Part shown: piece by piece, positions 23,163 through 47,575 of the stretch | Layout of the letters: every line of letters begins with the position of its first letter | How positions within the stretch are numbered: the stretch's first letter is position 1 | Assembly: GCA_964058845.1 (NCBI GenBank) | Contig: CAXKVR010000028.1 | Span: 434,001-498,000 of the forward strand | DNA: 64,000 nucleotides | DNA from: Carex sylvatica | Lineage: Eukaryota > Streptophyta > Magnoliopsida > Poales > Cyperaceae | Reading direction: 5' to 3' | Translations under genes and position numbers: made by a program | The notes under the pieces: model-generated | The model's database searches: none | Told to the model about the DNA's origin: nothing | The model's input: only the letters and a program-made list of their open reading frames with translations

Positions 23163-24452
23163 CTAGTTGAACGCATCCTTCTTGAGCAGTTCAGTTAGGG
23201 GTTTGAAAATTATGCCATAGTTTCTGATAAACTTCCTGTAGTAACCCGTAAGGCCAAGGAATCTCCTCAAACTCTTGAGATTTTTAGGAACTGGCCAGTA
23301 GGTCATTGCATCTACCTTGGTTGAATCAGTAGCCACCCCTTCTTTGGAAATGACATGCCCCAAGTACTGGATTTGATGCACACCAAATTCACATTTTGAT
23401 TTCTTCACAAATAGCTTGTGCTCATTTAAGGTTTGTAGTGCTAGCTTGAGGTGTTCAACATGCGATTCCAAGTCCCTGCTATACACTAAAATATCATCAA
23501 AGAAAACTACAATAAATTTTCTGAGAAAAGGCTTGAAGGTACTGTTCATGAGCTGTTGGAAGGTGGTTGGTGCGTTTGTGAGGCCAAAGGGCATGACCCG
23601 AAACTCATAAAGTCCCTCATGAGTGCTAAATGCTATTTTTTGTGTATCTTCTTCAGCCATGAGTATTTGGTGGTGACTGGAGCGCATATCCAACTTTGAA
23701 AAGTAATGTGTCCCATCCAATTCATCCAACAGATCCTCTATAATTGGAATAGAAAACTTATTTTTCACTGTATCCTCATTTAACCTCTTGTAATCGATAC
23801 ACATTCGCCATGACCCATCTTTCTTCTGAACCAACAACATCGGTGAAGAATATGAACTGGTGCTCGGTTGGATGAGAGAATTCTGAAGCAATTCTTGCAC
23901 TATCTTCTCAATCTCTAGCTTCTGATAGTAAGAAAAATGATAAGGTCTTTGGCTAAAAGGTTTAGAACCTATTTTGAGTTCAATTCTGTGGTCTACAGTT
24001 CTTTTAGGAGGCAATGATTTAGGTTCTTCAAATACAGATCTGAACTCTTGCAATAGATATCTGATTTGAGGTTCTAGGTTTGGCTCTTTTTGCCCTTGGT
24101 TATCGACCTCTTCCTCTAATCTAAAAATCTGTGCATACATGACAAAATTGCCCTTCTTAGCCTCATTCTCCACATCTATTTCTTTCTCACAAAAATGTAT
24201 CTCAGCTCTTTCTTTCTCAGTGGTCAATTGGATCTCAATGCCATTCAGATTTATAGCCATCATCCCTTCACCTAAATTCATCTTAATAGTACCAAGACTA
24301 GAAATCCAGTCAACCCCCAAAATAATGTCATACCCCTGTACTTCCAAAACTCTCAAATTAGATTCAAAAGGATGCCCTTGCAAGGTGAAAACTACCCCTC
24401 TACACACATTTTTTGATATGGATCTTGGGCCAGTAACAACCTTCACGTACAA
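23163..24452 (-). pseudogene. Reverse transcriptase of the chromovirus, long open stretch
   Basis: 429 codons stay open. They include the end of the protease region, a linker and the reverse transcriptase with MLLVQKKDGSWRMCIDYKRL, LDMRSSHHQILM, FRVMPFGLTNAPTTFQQLMN and the active site FFDDILVYS, then LGHVISKEGV and LRRFLGLTGYYRKFI. All expected blocks are in order. Confidence 0.9.
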
Positions 24453-24485
24453 TGGTTTTATGGGTGCTGTGGGAAGATTTAATGC

Positions 24486-24794
24486 TTACACTAAGTTTGG
24501 GTGTATGAATGAATGCGAAGCACCAGTATCAATCAAAGCTAAGATAGGTATATCTTTTATGAAGCCTTTGTACTTTAAAGTTTGGTTGCTTGAGAAATTA
24601 TTAATGTTGTTCAAGGTGATGGTGTACCCTTCTGCCACTTCTTCTTCACTTCCTTCATTATTCACTACAGGTTCACTCTCTTCCTGAAATTCTCTGTGTT
24701 GCTCGTCCTCTTCATCGCCATTTATGGCATGCAAACCTTTATTACATTTATGCCATTGGTGCCATTTTTCTGGACACCTATAACACAAACCCAT
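24486..24794 (-). pseudogene. Gag zinc knuckle and aspartic protease of the chromovirus
   Basis: CYRCPEKWHQWHKC is a CCHC zinc knuckle. About 60 residues later, ILALIDTGASHSFIH carries the protease active site DTGA. The frame stops after HPNLV, before the reverse transcriptase part. Confidence 0.8.
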
Positions 24795-25193
24795 TTTTCG
24801 CTTTTTCTAATTGGTTAATGTAGAGGGTGGGTTGTTGTTTGAGAGATTTGGCTTTGGTGCTTCATTCCATCTCCTAACATAGTTATCAGGTGGTTTACTG
24901 TTCTTGAACACTTGACTGGTTTGAGGTTTGAGGTTTGAGAAAATACACTTTCTTGTCAGAGGTTCCTATGACCACATCTAACTCTAAGGAAATATCCATT
25001 GCAGCTTCTAATGTTTGGGATTTGAACAAGTTTATGGTGTTTTGTAACTCCTCTCTCAACCCACCAATAAAATTTCACACAAAGAAATTCTCATGCTTAA
25101 TACTCATATCAGCCAATAGCCTAGACTTGGCTCTCTCAAATTCTTGGATGTACTCTTCTACTGAACCGGTATGATGAGTCTTTCTGAATTGTA

Positions 25194-25664
25194 CTATCGG
25201 GTTAACAGCCAAGATGGGTTTGGGTGTTCAACCCGATAACAGCTAAACCATTCCTTTGCTACTCCCACAAAATTCATAGTAGCCATACGTGATTTGTAAT
25301 CTTCAGGTATTTGGTAAGCCTCGAAGTAAAATTTGCATTCCTCCAACCAATCTATTGGGTTCTTTCCATCAAAACTTGGGAAATCAATACGATGTAGAAA
25401 TACTTTTTGAGAGCCAAAATTGCGATCATAACCTTCTCTTCTGGTTTCTTGCCTGTCAGGAGACACACTCCTATTTCGATGGTGGTCTCTGTGCATGGCA
25501 GAGTTGCTACCTTATTGTTGTTTTTCCGAGATAACATCAGCTAGCATCTTTATAATTGCCGCAAATCGGACATTTAACCCTTCCTCCAACTGATTGAACC
25601 TTTCATCTTGGGCCTGGATGAAAATTTGGGTGTCTCTCGCAACCTGAGAGATCCTCTCATACAT
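25194..25664 (-). pseudogene. Gag of the chromovirus, one nonsense codon
   Basis: A frame starting MYERISQVARDTQIFIQAQD at 25664 stops at TAA (25512-25514) and continues in phase to KVFLHRIDFPSFDGKNPIDW and NFVGVAKEWFSCY, the conserved gag core of plant gypsy elements. From 25194 to 24800 further gag fragments appear in other frames, so frameshifts are present. No primer-binding site or 5' LTR follows upstream. Confidence 0.75.
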
Positions 25665-26029
25665 CTCAGTCGATCGCTTTAGGAAAAAAGTGGTAAATGT
25701 GCTTGGGAGGTTTTAAAATTGGTTTTGGTAAAGAGAGTATTTCCTTTCTTATTTGAAAACCAACGAGATTTATAAATTAAAACTTGGTGGGAAGACCAGA
25801 TGAACGCCATGTGGACCCCATGACTAAATGCGAAGATCTGTCCCGCTGACCGGAGGATCAGAAGGCATTGAGAGGAGAGAGAGACGAGCTTTTGACAAAT
25901 ATTCTTGACTGGTCAAAAAAAAAAAAAGAAGAGACGAAGAGTGTTGGTCAGCGATCGGTCAGGACAGCCGGATTAGATGAACGGTTCAGAATTTTGCCCA
26001 TTCTACAGGTTAGGATACTCGGGAGGATA
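25665..26029. other. Intergenic between the chromovirus and the RecQ gene
   Basis: No gene, LTR or tRNA-complementary primer-binding site is recognised here. The chromovirus similarity ends abruptly at about 25664, which suggests a deletion of its 5' end. Confidence 0.5.
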
Positions 26030-26232
26030 CGAATTCAAGGGAAACAAATCTGCTATGATCCTAAGGGATTGTAGAGTCTTACGATTCCAAATCCAACATT
26101 TTATTTTTTAAGTATTACGATTCATAAAAATTATTTTTGATGCACAAATCTCAAAACAAATAAAAGATTGGATTTGAAATCGTAGGACCGTACAATCCCT
26201 TTTAGGATCGTAGCATATTTATTTCCGAATTC
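26030..26232. repeat. Short palindromic (MITE-like) element upstream of the RecQ gene
   Basis: The left arm (CGAATTCAAGGGAAAC, GCTATGATCCTAAGGGATTG, CCAAATCCAA) is matched by an inverted right arm (TTGGATTTGAAATCGTAGGA, CAATCCCTTTTAGGATCGTA, CGAATTC). About 200 bp in all, no coding capacity, target duplication not read. Confidence 0.55.
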
Positions 26233-26798
26233 GAGTTCTGCAGCATTTTTGTCGTAATTCGTAAACCGAGGCTTCGTTTTTCATCCTTTCCTACTAATTC
26301 AATGATTTAATTTTTGCAATATCCCGCGCCTGTCCCCTTCCCTGCGCGGAAAGAAATCAATAAAAAGGGAAATCTTTAAGAGCTGTAATATACTAATTTC
26401 TCTCCCCCCATTCGCCAATTCAAAAATCGAAAGAACGTCCAAATATCCCATCGGTCTTCTAATAAGAATTGCGATCTCCGGTGCTAGCTTCTAGGGTTTG
26501 CTCTTAGTGCCACTAACACAGGTGAAGAGGAAGAGAATGCTAACTACGAGTAGTACCAGTAGAAAAATGCCAGATAATTTTGTGATTTTATGATAGAAGG
26601 TCTATGCTTGATATTAGGCTCGGCGAAGGTGGGAATGTGCTTACAGTGAGCAAGCACAGGAACTCTCTCTCTATTTCTCGCTCTCGCGCTCGCCTTGGGA
26701 GAAGCCACCCTCGCCTCTCTCGCGCGAACCTATTAATGTCCTCCAGCGACTCACCGTTTCTTTCTCACGATCTTCCGCTCTGAGTCTCCTAATCGAAG
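26233..26798 (+). promoter_or_regulatory. Probable promoter and non-coding first exon of the RecQ gene
   Basis: GC- and CT-richer than the surroundings, with a CTCTCGCGCTCGCC patch near 26690. A good donor, CGAAG|GTATCA, ends at 26798 and could splice to the acceptor TTTTGCAG at 27226, which precedes the exon with the start codon. The start of transcription is not located. Confidence 0.45.
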
Positions 26799-27236
26799 GT
26801 ATCATCCTTGTGTCCGCGACTTTTAGTCGTCAATCTAATTTGGTGTTTAATTAGTTGTGTAATGTATTAGGATTTGAGGGAATTTTGGTAAATTGTGGAA
26901 CTTTGTGGTATTTTGGTATTAAGTGGATACAAAAGAGAATAGAGAGAAGAGATACAGGGCAGAGAAGAGAAGAGATGCAGGAGAGAGGAGATTAGAGAGG
27001 GTAGAGAGAGCATAGAGAGGAAGAGAGTTCAAGACATACTCTTATTAATGTCAGCTAAACCTGATGCCTAGTAGTAGCTACTTTCTGATTTCTTGCAATT
27101 TCTACTCTCATTTTATTGTTAGACAGAGATATTTGACACACAAGGATAATTAGATAATTACAATTTATAGTCTACGAATACTGTCATTGTTATGTTCTTA
27201 TTTCTGTTACTATCATACTTTTGCAGTAACCAGGGA

Positions 27237-39491
<12,255 letters not shown>

Positions 39492-39741
39492 TTGTGTACA
39501 AAGACAACAAGTCTTCATTGTTATTTAGGGTTAACGTTTTTGGCCAGGGAGGTTCATAAAAGAGAAAAGTTTGAAGTTTTCTCGCCTCCAAAATCTAATG
39601 TAATGAGCAAAAAGACTGAATCATAAACCAAATTTGAGAATCACTGTGTGACATTAACAGAAACAAGACAGTCTTTTTTACCTGTAAATTATTCCTTTTT
39701 GTGGGAAAGTTTCTATAGTAATGAATCTAATTTTAAGGGTC
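39492..39741 (+). other. Likely 3' UTR of the RecQ gene
   Basis: This follows the RecQ stop codon (TAG at 39489-39491). No second gene. The poly(A) site is not assigned. Confidence 0.4.
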
Positions 39742-39930
39742 GATGCTAGATAGCAATAAAGAGGTGTACCCAGTGCCAAAAGCTCCCACATGTTGTGTGG
39801 TCTGGAGAAGGAAAAATCTAGGCAGTCTTCCCCTTGCATTTTGCAAGGAGGTTGATACGAACCCAGGAGGACACAAGTGGATATACTCTACCACTGCGCC
39901 AGGCCCACCTTTAGATGCTAGATAGCAATA
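39742..39930 (-). mobile_element. Au-like tRNA-derived SINE with 17-bp target duplication
   Basis: On the minus strand the element (39913 down to 39759) reads GGGCCTGGCGCAGTGGTAGAG, a pol III A box region (A box GGCGCAGTGGTAGAG), then a B box GGGTTCGTATCAACC at 39864-39850, then TTGCAAAATGCAAGGGGAAG and a GTGGGAGCTTTTGGCACTGG tail region. This order matches the plant Au SINE family (from memory). GATGCTAGATAGCAATA at 39742-39758 and 39914-39930 is a perfect 17-bp target duplication. It sits about 250 bp after the RecQ stop codon. Confidence 0.85.
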
Positions 39931-41834
39931 GCTGTCAGAATTTAAATTTTCATAACAACAAAAAAATATGTTAAAATTAGCGTTCAAGTGCATGAAGTAA
40001 CTGGAAGATCAGTTCCTCTAGCACTTTTGTAAAACCATTCTTGTTATCATACAAGTGAACTGAGTAATAACACAGCTGGTTGATTGACAAGGTTCAGTGA
40101 CATTAGATGGGGTTAATTCTGCGAGAGATATTGAGGTTTTTATTTGTTTTAATTAAATGATTGTGTTATTTCTTCATCCCCAAAACATTAGATTTTTATT
40201 TTCTATATACTGGTCACATCCATAAGATATGTTGCTCACTTCAGCAATAAATATGTCGGTCTCAGCAAAAGTTGTCTATATCTGCAAAAAAGACTATGTT
40301 AGCAACCCATTAGTTCTTGCGTTTGCTTCAAAGTTTCGTTACTCCATTTGTATTGGTTAGAAACAAGGTTATAAATAGCTATTATCGCGTTACCGCAGAA
40401 AGACTACAAAAAAAGTTGTAGTTAGATATTTAGAATTCTATTAAAAGGAAAGTGACAGATAGTGATATAGCTTCTATGGTCCGAAAAATTTATAGCGCAG
40501 CTATTGTGTAGCTATAATTAGAACCCTAGTAAGAAAGCATTAATTGACAATCTTGACAACATTTTTAGATGAAGGAAAAAAATAAGTGAAAATTATTGAT
40601 ATATAAAAAGTTGTGATGTGTCCTTTGCCCTGTAGTTTGTTGTATATATTGAATTACATATTTTTTGAGCGTTATTTGATGCGCGTCTTGGCGATCAAAG
40701 GTCATTTCTGTTGCAAATTCCAAGTCATTTATGACTTCGTTCAAAAGATGGAAAAAGACGTTGCCTTGTAGTAAGCAATGCATCGAATTTATTATCTTTC
40801 AGATGTTTGACATGTTGATTACATTTTAATGTTTAATTTCAAAATTGGAAATCGTTTTTGCCTTGTTTTTCTTTTTAAGGTTAGTGACTTTATTTACTTT
40901 TGTATGATAACGAAAAAAATACTTATAACACGTCAATTGGTTCTCTCAATTTTAATATATGGTTTTATTCCGGATATATCTTCCTATTCTTAATTCTTCT
41001 TAAAACCTAAAATAAATCATTCTATTTTCCAATTCCTACGTATGTACTCTCTGGAATGCCTACTAACACATTTGCCTTTTAGGCGATTGTTAATTTGTGA
41101 AGTTAATTTGTTGGTAATGGATGCCAATGTTTCAAAATTCATTGATATAATTTAATGCCACAGTTCTTGTAGAATGTAAAATTCATTCTTGGTCCTACTA
41201 ATCAAATTGATAGAACATTATTGTATGCTCCTACAAAACAAATAAATATAAGTCGGATCGTGAAAATTCTAGAAATATTCTTAGCAACCTTTGCTTCTCC
41301 ATTCCCTTTTATAGAAGCCCAAGATCATAGTTATAGTCTCAGAGTCAGGATATACAGAGAGAGAGAGAGAGAGATCGGTGAAATTTCCCATACCAGTAGA
41401 TATTAGATATTGCTTAATTTTGAAATGCTAGGTGTAGGGATGTAATTTACGCCGTGCGTGTTGTAATTAAATCAAATTTTACAGTTGTGTCTAAAATAAT
41501 ATAAATTAGTCACAATAAGTTAGTCATATCGTGATCAAATGTGACTATATTATAATTTTAGTTAGTTACATTTGATCTTGTGTATTTAATCACGTTTAAT
41601 TATTTTTTTCAAAATTTTAAGTTTGTTCAGGAAAGAAAAATCAGAAAAAATATATCAAAAATGTGAAAACATTGTAAATAATTATAAAATAAATAAAAAA
41701 ATTTGCAAGAAAATAGTTGTATACAGAAATAAATTTATTGTTCAAATTATGAATATATGAAGGCATAAAATTTATGTCGTTTGGTCATGCGTAGTCTTAT
41801 TGGTAGCATGTTGTGTCGTGTCGTGTTCTGTGCT
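39931..41834. other. Intergenic, with a small MITE-like hairpin
   Basis: AT-rich, no gene recognised. At about 40376-40530 GGTTATAAATAGCTATTATC faces an inverted TAGCTATAATTAGAACC, suggesting a small MITE. A GA microsatellite lies near 41356-41374. Confidence 0.45.
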
Positions 41835-42215
41835 TAGGGACGGATCCATGTGGAGTCAGGGGGGCAGTCGCTCTATCTGGATTTTGGGTTTTGGTAGTGA
41901 TTTATCAGTTCCGATTAATTTTGTCTCTCCTGAAATTTTTTTTGCCCCGTCTGGATATTTAATTTGTAATTCAGGTTAAATTTAGAGTTAAAATTAAAAT
42001 AAATGTCTTGAATTATGATTGGTAATTAGAATTATAAGTTAGAACATTAGAAATTACAAGTCAAGAGTATTGGAAAATATAAGTCAAAAAATATTTTTTT
42101 TTATCAAGTACTCAATTAGTTAATGGATTTAAACCTAATTAGCCATTTAAATATGATTCGATAATTTTTTGCCCCCCTGACGAGAATTATGGATTCACCG
42201 GCCCCTGCCTGTGCT
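41827..42215. mobile_element. hAT-type MITE, 373 bp
   Basis: The element at 41835-42207 begins TAGGGACGGATCCATGTGGA followed by GTCAGGGGGGC; the reverse complement of its end is CAGGGGCCGGTGAATCCATA followed by GTCAGGGGGGC. Flanks TCTGTGCT (41827-41834) and CCTGTGCT (42208-42215) match at 7 of 8 bases, fitting hAT. Confidence 0.65.
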
Positions 42216-42800
42216 GTGCCGTGCCGTACCTTATACCGTAATAAGATCAATTCGCAAACCGGCCATTTTTTTTCGAAAGATGATCATAAAACGCAATATA
42301 TGAGTCATATTAAGTGTGCCATACCGTATTGTTTTCAGTTATGCCCTGACTTTTTGACGTCTATATTTAAATTTCTATTCTGTATGGGTGTGGACAATAT
42401 TAATTTTGTACAAGGGTTCTTCTTTATACAGTTTTATTTTATTGGACTAGATTAATTAATGTTTTTATTAAACTATTGCTTTTCTCATTTTTTTTTTTTT
42501 TCTAAATCATCACCACACAGAATTGCTTTCTGTTAGGCTACCTACACAAATTTGGGTGCACTGTTCCTATAACCTACTATTCTGCTGCAGGAATATGTCA
42601 ACATAAACTGAAAAGGGAAAATTTCCTAATTCATTACAGGATGATGTGCTTTGGTGAGAAATATTATTTGAAAACCTCCGTAGATTTGTCTTAGGATGAT
42701 GCAATTATTCTTTTCAGTTAGTTTTCATGTATATTTGGTTGCGTCAAAGCTTTGGTTTATATTGTTTCATAAACAGGCTTTAAAAATTAAACCAAAGAAT

Positions 42801-43195
42801 GAATTTTAGGAGAGGCTATGATAATTTGCAATGCACACATATAGTTCATACTATGAATTTATATTTTCGTTTTGATAATTCAAATAATCGATTTGAATTG
42901 TTCACATAATATTCATGTAAAAAATATACTCAGAGACTGAATTTTATAATTTTTATAATTTGTTTGTTATTTTTTTAGAGGGGTAGAATATCACATGATC
43001 TGCATATTCTATATGGCCATCCAAAAGTCATGATTTTCAACTTATCTAAAATAATAGTAAATAAAATTCTAAAAAAATAAATATAAAATTGATATGTAAG
43101 TACATTTTCATATAAAATTATATTGAACGGTTCAGATCGAATGTTTAAAATTTAAGAACATATAGATAGAGCACGTAACCTCACTCGAATTTTAT
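42801..43195. mobile_element. Mutator-type hairpin MITE, 377 bp
   Basis: The element at 42810-43186 begins GAGAGGCTATG and ends AACCTCACTC. Flanks GAATTTTAG (42801-42809) and GAATTTTAT (43187-43195) match at 8 of 9. The core shares the GTTCAGATCGAATGTTTAAA-type and TACTCAGAGACTGAATTTTA-type stretches with the other copies, but it is more diverged. Confidence 0.7.
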
Positions 43196-44650
43196 AGAAC
43201 TCAGCAAAACTTATATATCATTCTTCTTCTTTCTTCCTTAATTTCTCATCTCTGAATATTATGTTTTGACTTTGAATATATTGCATCCTAGTGGAGTTAC
43301 TTTTATTATGTTTGGGAAATGCAATAATGCAACTTCATATTTGCAAGGAAACAAACAAAGTTGCCGACTTGTGCCAATAAAAAAGACTAAAAGAAGCAAC
43401 TTTCACATAGTTGACCTTAACATGATTATTCAATGAAGCAATAAGCTATGCAAAGAATAGATCACAGATCCAACCTAATGATAGCTATCTAAGTTATTAT
43501 TTTTCTAATAACACAAGTGCACATTGTCAAAGGGTTTGCAATTAGTGGGATATCAGTGCACGCAAATTAATGCTAAGTTTGTTTGGGACCAACCAACCAT
43601 TCATTTCTCCAATATTCTCGGTTGGTACTTGGTACACTATGCTATTATTTGTTTTGTTTTTATCCTTTTCAAATGAATTTGTTATATAAAGTCAAATAGA
43701 TTAACAATATTGTTTCATCGCCTATCAAAGTTAGTCATTAACGGTTTATTCATAGAATAATTATATAAAAAATGAGCTTTAAATGGGCTAATGTCAAATT
43801 GTGCTCAAGAGGCCTGAAGCTGGAAATTCATAAAGCTTGAGTAAAAAAAAAATGCAAACTGGCTTTATCTATTTTACTTTCTGCGATGTGGAATAATTTA
43901 TAATTTAAAAAGATTTCTTTACAAAAAAAAACGCTTCCTAATTCACTCTGGAAAAATATATATTCTATTCGCTTCTGTGCCTGTTGCTCTCTCTCTCTCT
44001 CTTTTCCTAGCAGGTTCGTAACCAGAAAAGAAAAGAAAAAAATTCTTTCTATTTTTCAAATATGGTTCTAACCAGAAAAAAATTATTGTTTATTTAGTGT
44101 ATGCGAAACATATTTCAACCCTAATTTGAATGATATGAAATAGTTTTTTAGTGGAGAAAATGATCTCTTCAGTATTAATAAGAATAAATAATCAGTAAGC
44201 ACAAGCTTATTTTTGAACTAATACTGATTGCTTTGTAAACAACTAATCAAGCATTATATCAAATAACTAATGAAATGATGATATATATGCATGCACTTGG
44301 CATAACCATTCATCAAATTAAGGACGTAACAAATTTTCATGCAACAATATCCAAAGAAGAGTTAAAGATAATATTGCTCTACAAATTTGAACTCGAAACA
44401 TTTCTAGTATTAATTAAGTAGGATGTCTTATAGCGGAGAGGAGGGGTGTCTGATGTTCGTTTTAAGTCGATCGTTTGATTCATGTCCTGACGATTTATAT
44501 TCATATGGATTGTTTCAATTTGTTGGCATAAATTTTAACTCGAATCGTACGGTTTAGACCGCATATTTGACGCATTTCAGTCCAATGTATGTCCGGAAAA
44601 CCCCTGCTTCCATCTCAGAGATGCATTTCTCTTTCCTCTTACCCAAGACC
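43196..44650. other. Intergenic, no gene recognised
   Basis: AT-rich with scattered A/T tracts and a CT run near 43988-44004. No coding or RNA gene signal was seen. Confidence 0.55.
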
Positions 44651-45213
44651 TATGGCGATCGATGGGAGTTGGAGGTGGTCCGATCGGATCCGTTCAATCT
44701 ACGTCAAATTGTACACATACTTGATATATACGAATCTCAAAGATGTTTGTGAATATTCATACGGATCGAACGGCTCCAACTAAACATTGGACCGCCTCCA
44801 ATTTCATGGAGATGACTTTATCCAGACAACGAGTAAAATGAAGGGTTGGGATTGAATTCAAAATTTCTCTACCATATTGAAGAGCTGCTCTGTGCTGCAT
44901 CAGATAAATTTATTTTTATTTTGTCAAATACGTAGAAGACGTATGGCGATGGGAGTAAGAGGCGGTCCGACTGAAGCCATTGAATCTACATCAAAATTTA
45001 TACGTACTTGATTCATACAAATTTCAAAACTATTTGCAAATTTTGATTCAGATCAAACGGTTTAGAACGAGCATTACATGGGAATGACTTTGTCCAGACA
45101 ACGGGTAAAATGGAGAGCTGGGATTGAATTCAAATTTTCTCTAACATATTGAGGAGCTGCTCTGTGCTGCATGCATCAGATAATTTACTTAATTTCATTT
45201 TGTTAAACATAAG
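44651..45213 (+). repeat. Tandem duplication of a unit of about 280 bp
   Basis: 44651-44941 and 44942-45213 are diverged direct copies. Both start TATGGCGAT(C..)GGGAG, pass through GACTTT(A/G)TCCAGACAACG and GGGATTGAATTCAAA, and end GAGCTGCTCTGTGCTGCAT. Nothing coding. Confidence 0.7.
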
Positions 45214-46734
45214 ACATATATACAAATGCTTCTGCAAAAATAATTGAACACATAAAACGAAATGTACCAAAAGAATAGTATAATGTGGTGCAATTATACA
45301 AAGAAATTAATACCTGGCGGCATTCTAGAAGCTAATTGAACTCCTAATTTTTTTTATGATTATAATGAGGATTGATTTTAATAAAATTACAGACGAAGGA
45401 ATCTTACAATTGTATAGCGTGTCATTGCCGCCATCCATACATCAATGTGTTGACAAATTATTCAATTAATTTATGGTGCGACGTCGTCTGATTAAAAAAA
45501 AAAAAAAAAAAATTAAAAATAGAAATAATCTGTGGAGGATTTATTTATTGAATCTAATTTAATTCCTAATTGAATTTATAAAAAGGAAAAAAAATAAGCA
45601 ATGTCTTTGAATAGTGATAGTGGCCCCGAAATTAAAAAAATTTGGAAAATATAAAAGGTGATGTGAGATTGTCATCATCCATACATCAACAAGTTGACAA
45701 ATTATGTATAATTGAATGAAGATTTAGTGTTCATTCTTCATGGTTTAATTTAGTTGTATTTTTCTCCTTTTTTGTTTTTGAAAATTATATTTGATTTTGT
45801 GGAAGGATATTGATTTTATTTACTTTTTTTGTTGCTTCTACGACATTGAAGAGAAAGGAGAAAGAAAAAAAAAATAATGTCAAAATATAATTTTGATAAA
45901 ATTATTTTATTTATATTTTTATAAAGGAGGTGTACTCACACTTAATATTTCATATATAATATTTTTTATATATAATTTACAGTTAATGTTTATATAATAT
46001 TCAACTTGACATAAATAAAGTTGTAGAGTTGATATTTGCAGATAACATTGCGCTTTTCATTATTAAACCAATCGGAGAGCAAATTATTCTCAATCATCAA
46101 ACTATTTTTCGTTTATACCTTTGTTTTTTTTTAATATATTTACTATGCGAGGTTTTGAAACTATATCAGGTTTATGAGTAATTATAAGGCCAAATGCAAT
46201 AAAGCAAATAATAAGTTCAAATAAATAATGTTAGCTGTAAAAATACGTATTGATCGACTTGATTAAAATGATGGAAGCGTCTAATTATTCAGAGACATTT
46301 GTTTACCATTTGTTCACAAAAAATTGTGATTTGACCTGCGCTAATCCTGTAAATTTAATAATTCAATTCTGTAACTTGTATAATAAATCTTACAAAAAAC
46401 ACACTTTAAGTTTCTAACATTCAGCAGGACCACTTTGTGTACTTGCAACTTGCACAACTTATCAAACTAACTGTACTTGATGCGGGACCACTTGATGTAC
46501 TTCTCTAACTTACAATTAATGACAGTTTTAAAACCTTCTAGAATATTTTAAAATTGAACAACTTATCAAACTTACAGTATTTTTTTAAAATAATCTCGAA
46601 AATTATACAAAATTATTATTTTTGAATCAAATTTTCTTTTTCAAAATTAAAATTAATTTTAATTTCTTTAAAAAAATTCATAATTTTTTTCTTCAATTAT
46701 TAATATTTATATATGCATCTATATCTTATAAATT
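45214..46734. other. Intergenic, no gene recognised
   Basis: Very AT-rich, with a poly-A tract near 45494-45511. No gene signal was seen. Confidence 0.55.
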
Positions 46735-47575
46735 AAAACTACACATACTGTAAAACATAAAGATGCAAATTATAGAACTTCAATACTGTAAAATTTTCAA
46801 ATGTAAACTATAAAACTAATAGATGCAAATTATAAAACTGTAAATCTGAAACCTAAAACACTATAAAACTGAGATAAACACACTGCAGAATTCAATACTA
46901 TAAATTTAAAAGATGTAAACAGTAAAACTAACAGATGCAAACTATAAATCATCAATACATTAAATATTCACAACTACATTGTTAAACATTAGTAACTGTT
47001 CACAAGATAAATACTGTAAAATCACAAGATGAATACTATAAAATTAATAGGTGAATACTGTAAACTGACAAGATCAATACTCCATATCGTCTCTCTATCA
47101 TCTCTCTTCTCCAGATTTTCACAAGATGAATACTGTAAAATTACAAGATGAATACTGTAAAATTAACATGGTGAATATTTTAAAATGACAAGATCACTAC
47201 ATTTCACCTCTCTATCATCTCTTTCCTCCATATTTCCACAAGATGAATACTGTAAAATTACAAGATAGATACTGTAAAATTAACAGGGAGAATACTGTAA
47301 AATTAACAGATCAATACTCCATATCGCCTCTCTATCATCTCTTTTCTCCAGATTTTCATAAGATGAATACTGTAAAATTAACAGGGGAAATACTGTAAAA
47401 TTAATAGATCAATACTCCATTTCGCCTCTCTATCATCTCTTTCTTCCAGATTTTCACAAGATGAATACTGTAAAATCACAAGATGAATACTGTAAAATTA
47501 ACAGGAAAAAAACTGTAAAATTAATAGATCAATAATCCATATCACCTCTCTATCATCTCTCATTCATGCCGCCTC
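46735..47575 (+). repeat. Minisatellite built on an AGATGAATACTGTAAAATTA motif
   Basis: A 20-24 bp motif (AGATGAATACTGTAAAATTA and variants) repeats many times. From about 46990 it is organised into a higher-order unit of about 100-120 bp that includes CCTCTCTATCATCTCT, seen near 47089, 47207, 47328, 47424 and 47545. Looser copies reach back to 46735. There is no open frame of note. Confidence 0.75.

Noticed and set aside
39850..39913. tRNA gene on the minus strand
   Set aside because: It has pol III box regions but no closing acceptor stem, and is followed by an Au-type SINE body with target duplication.
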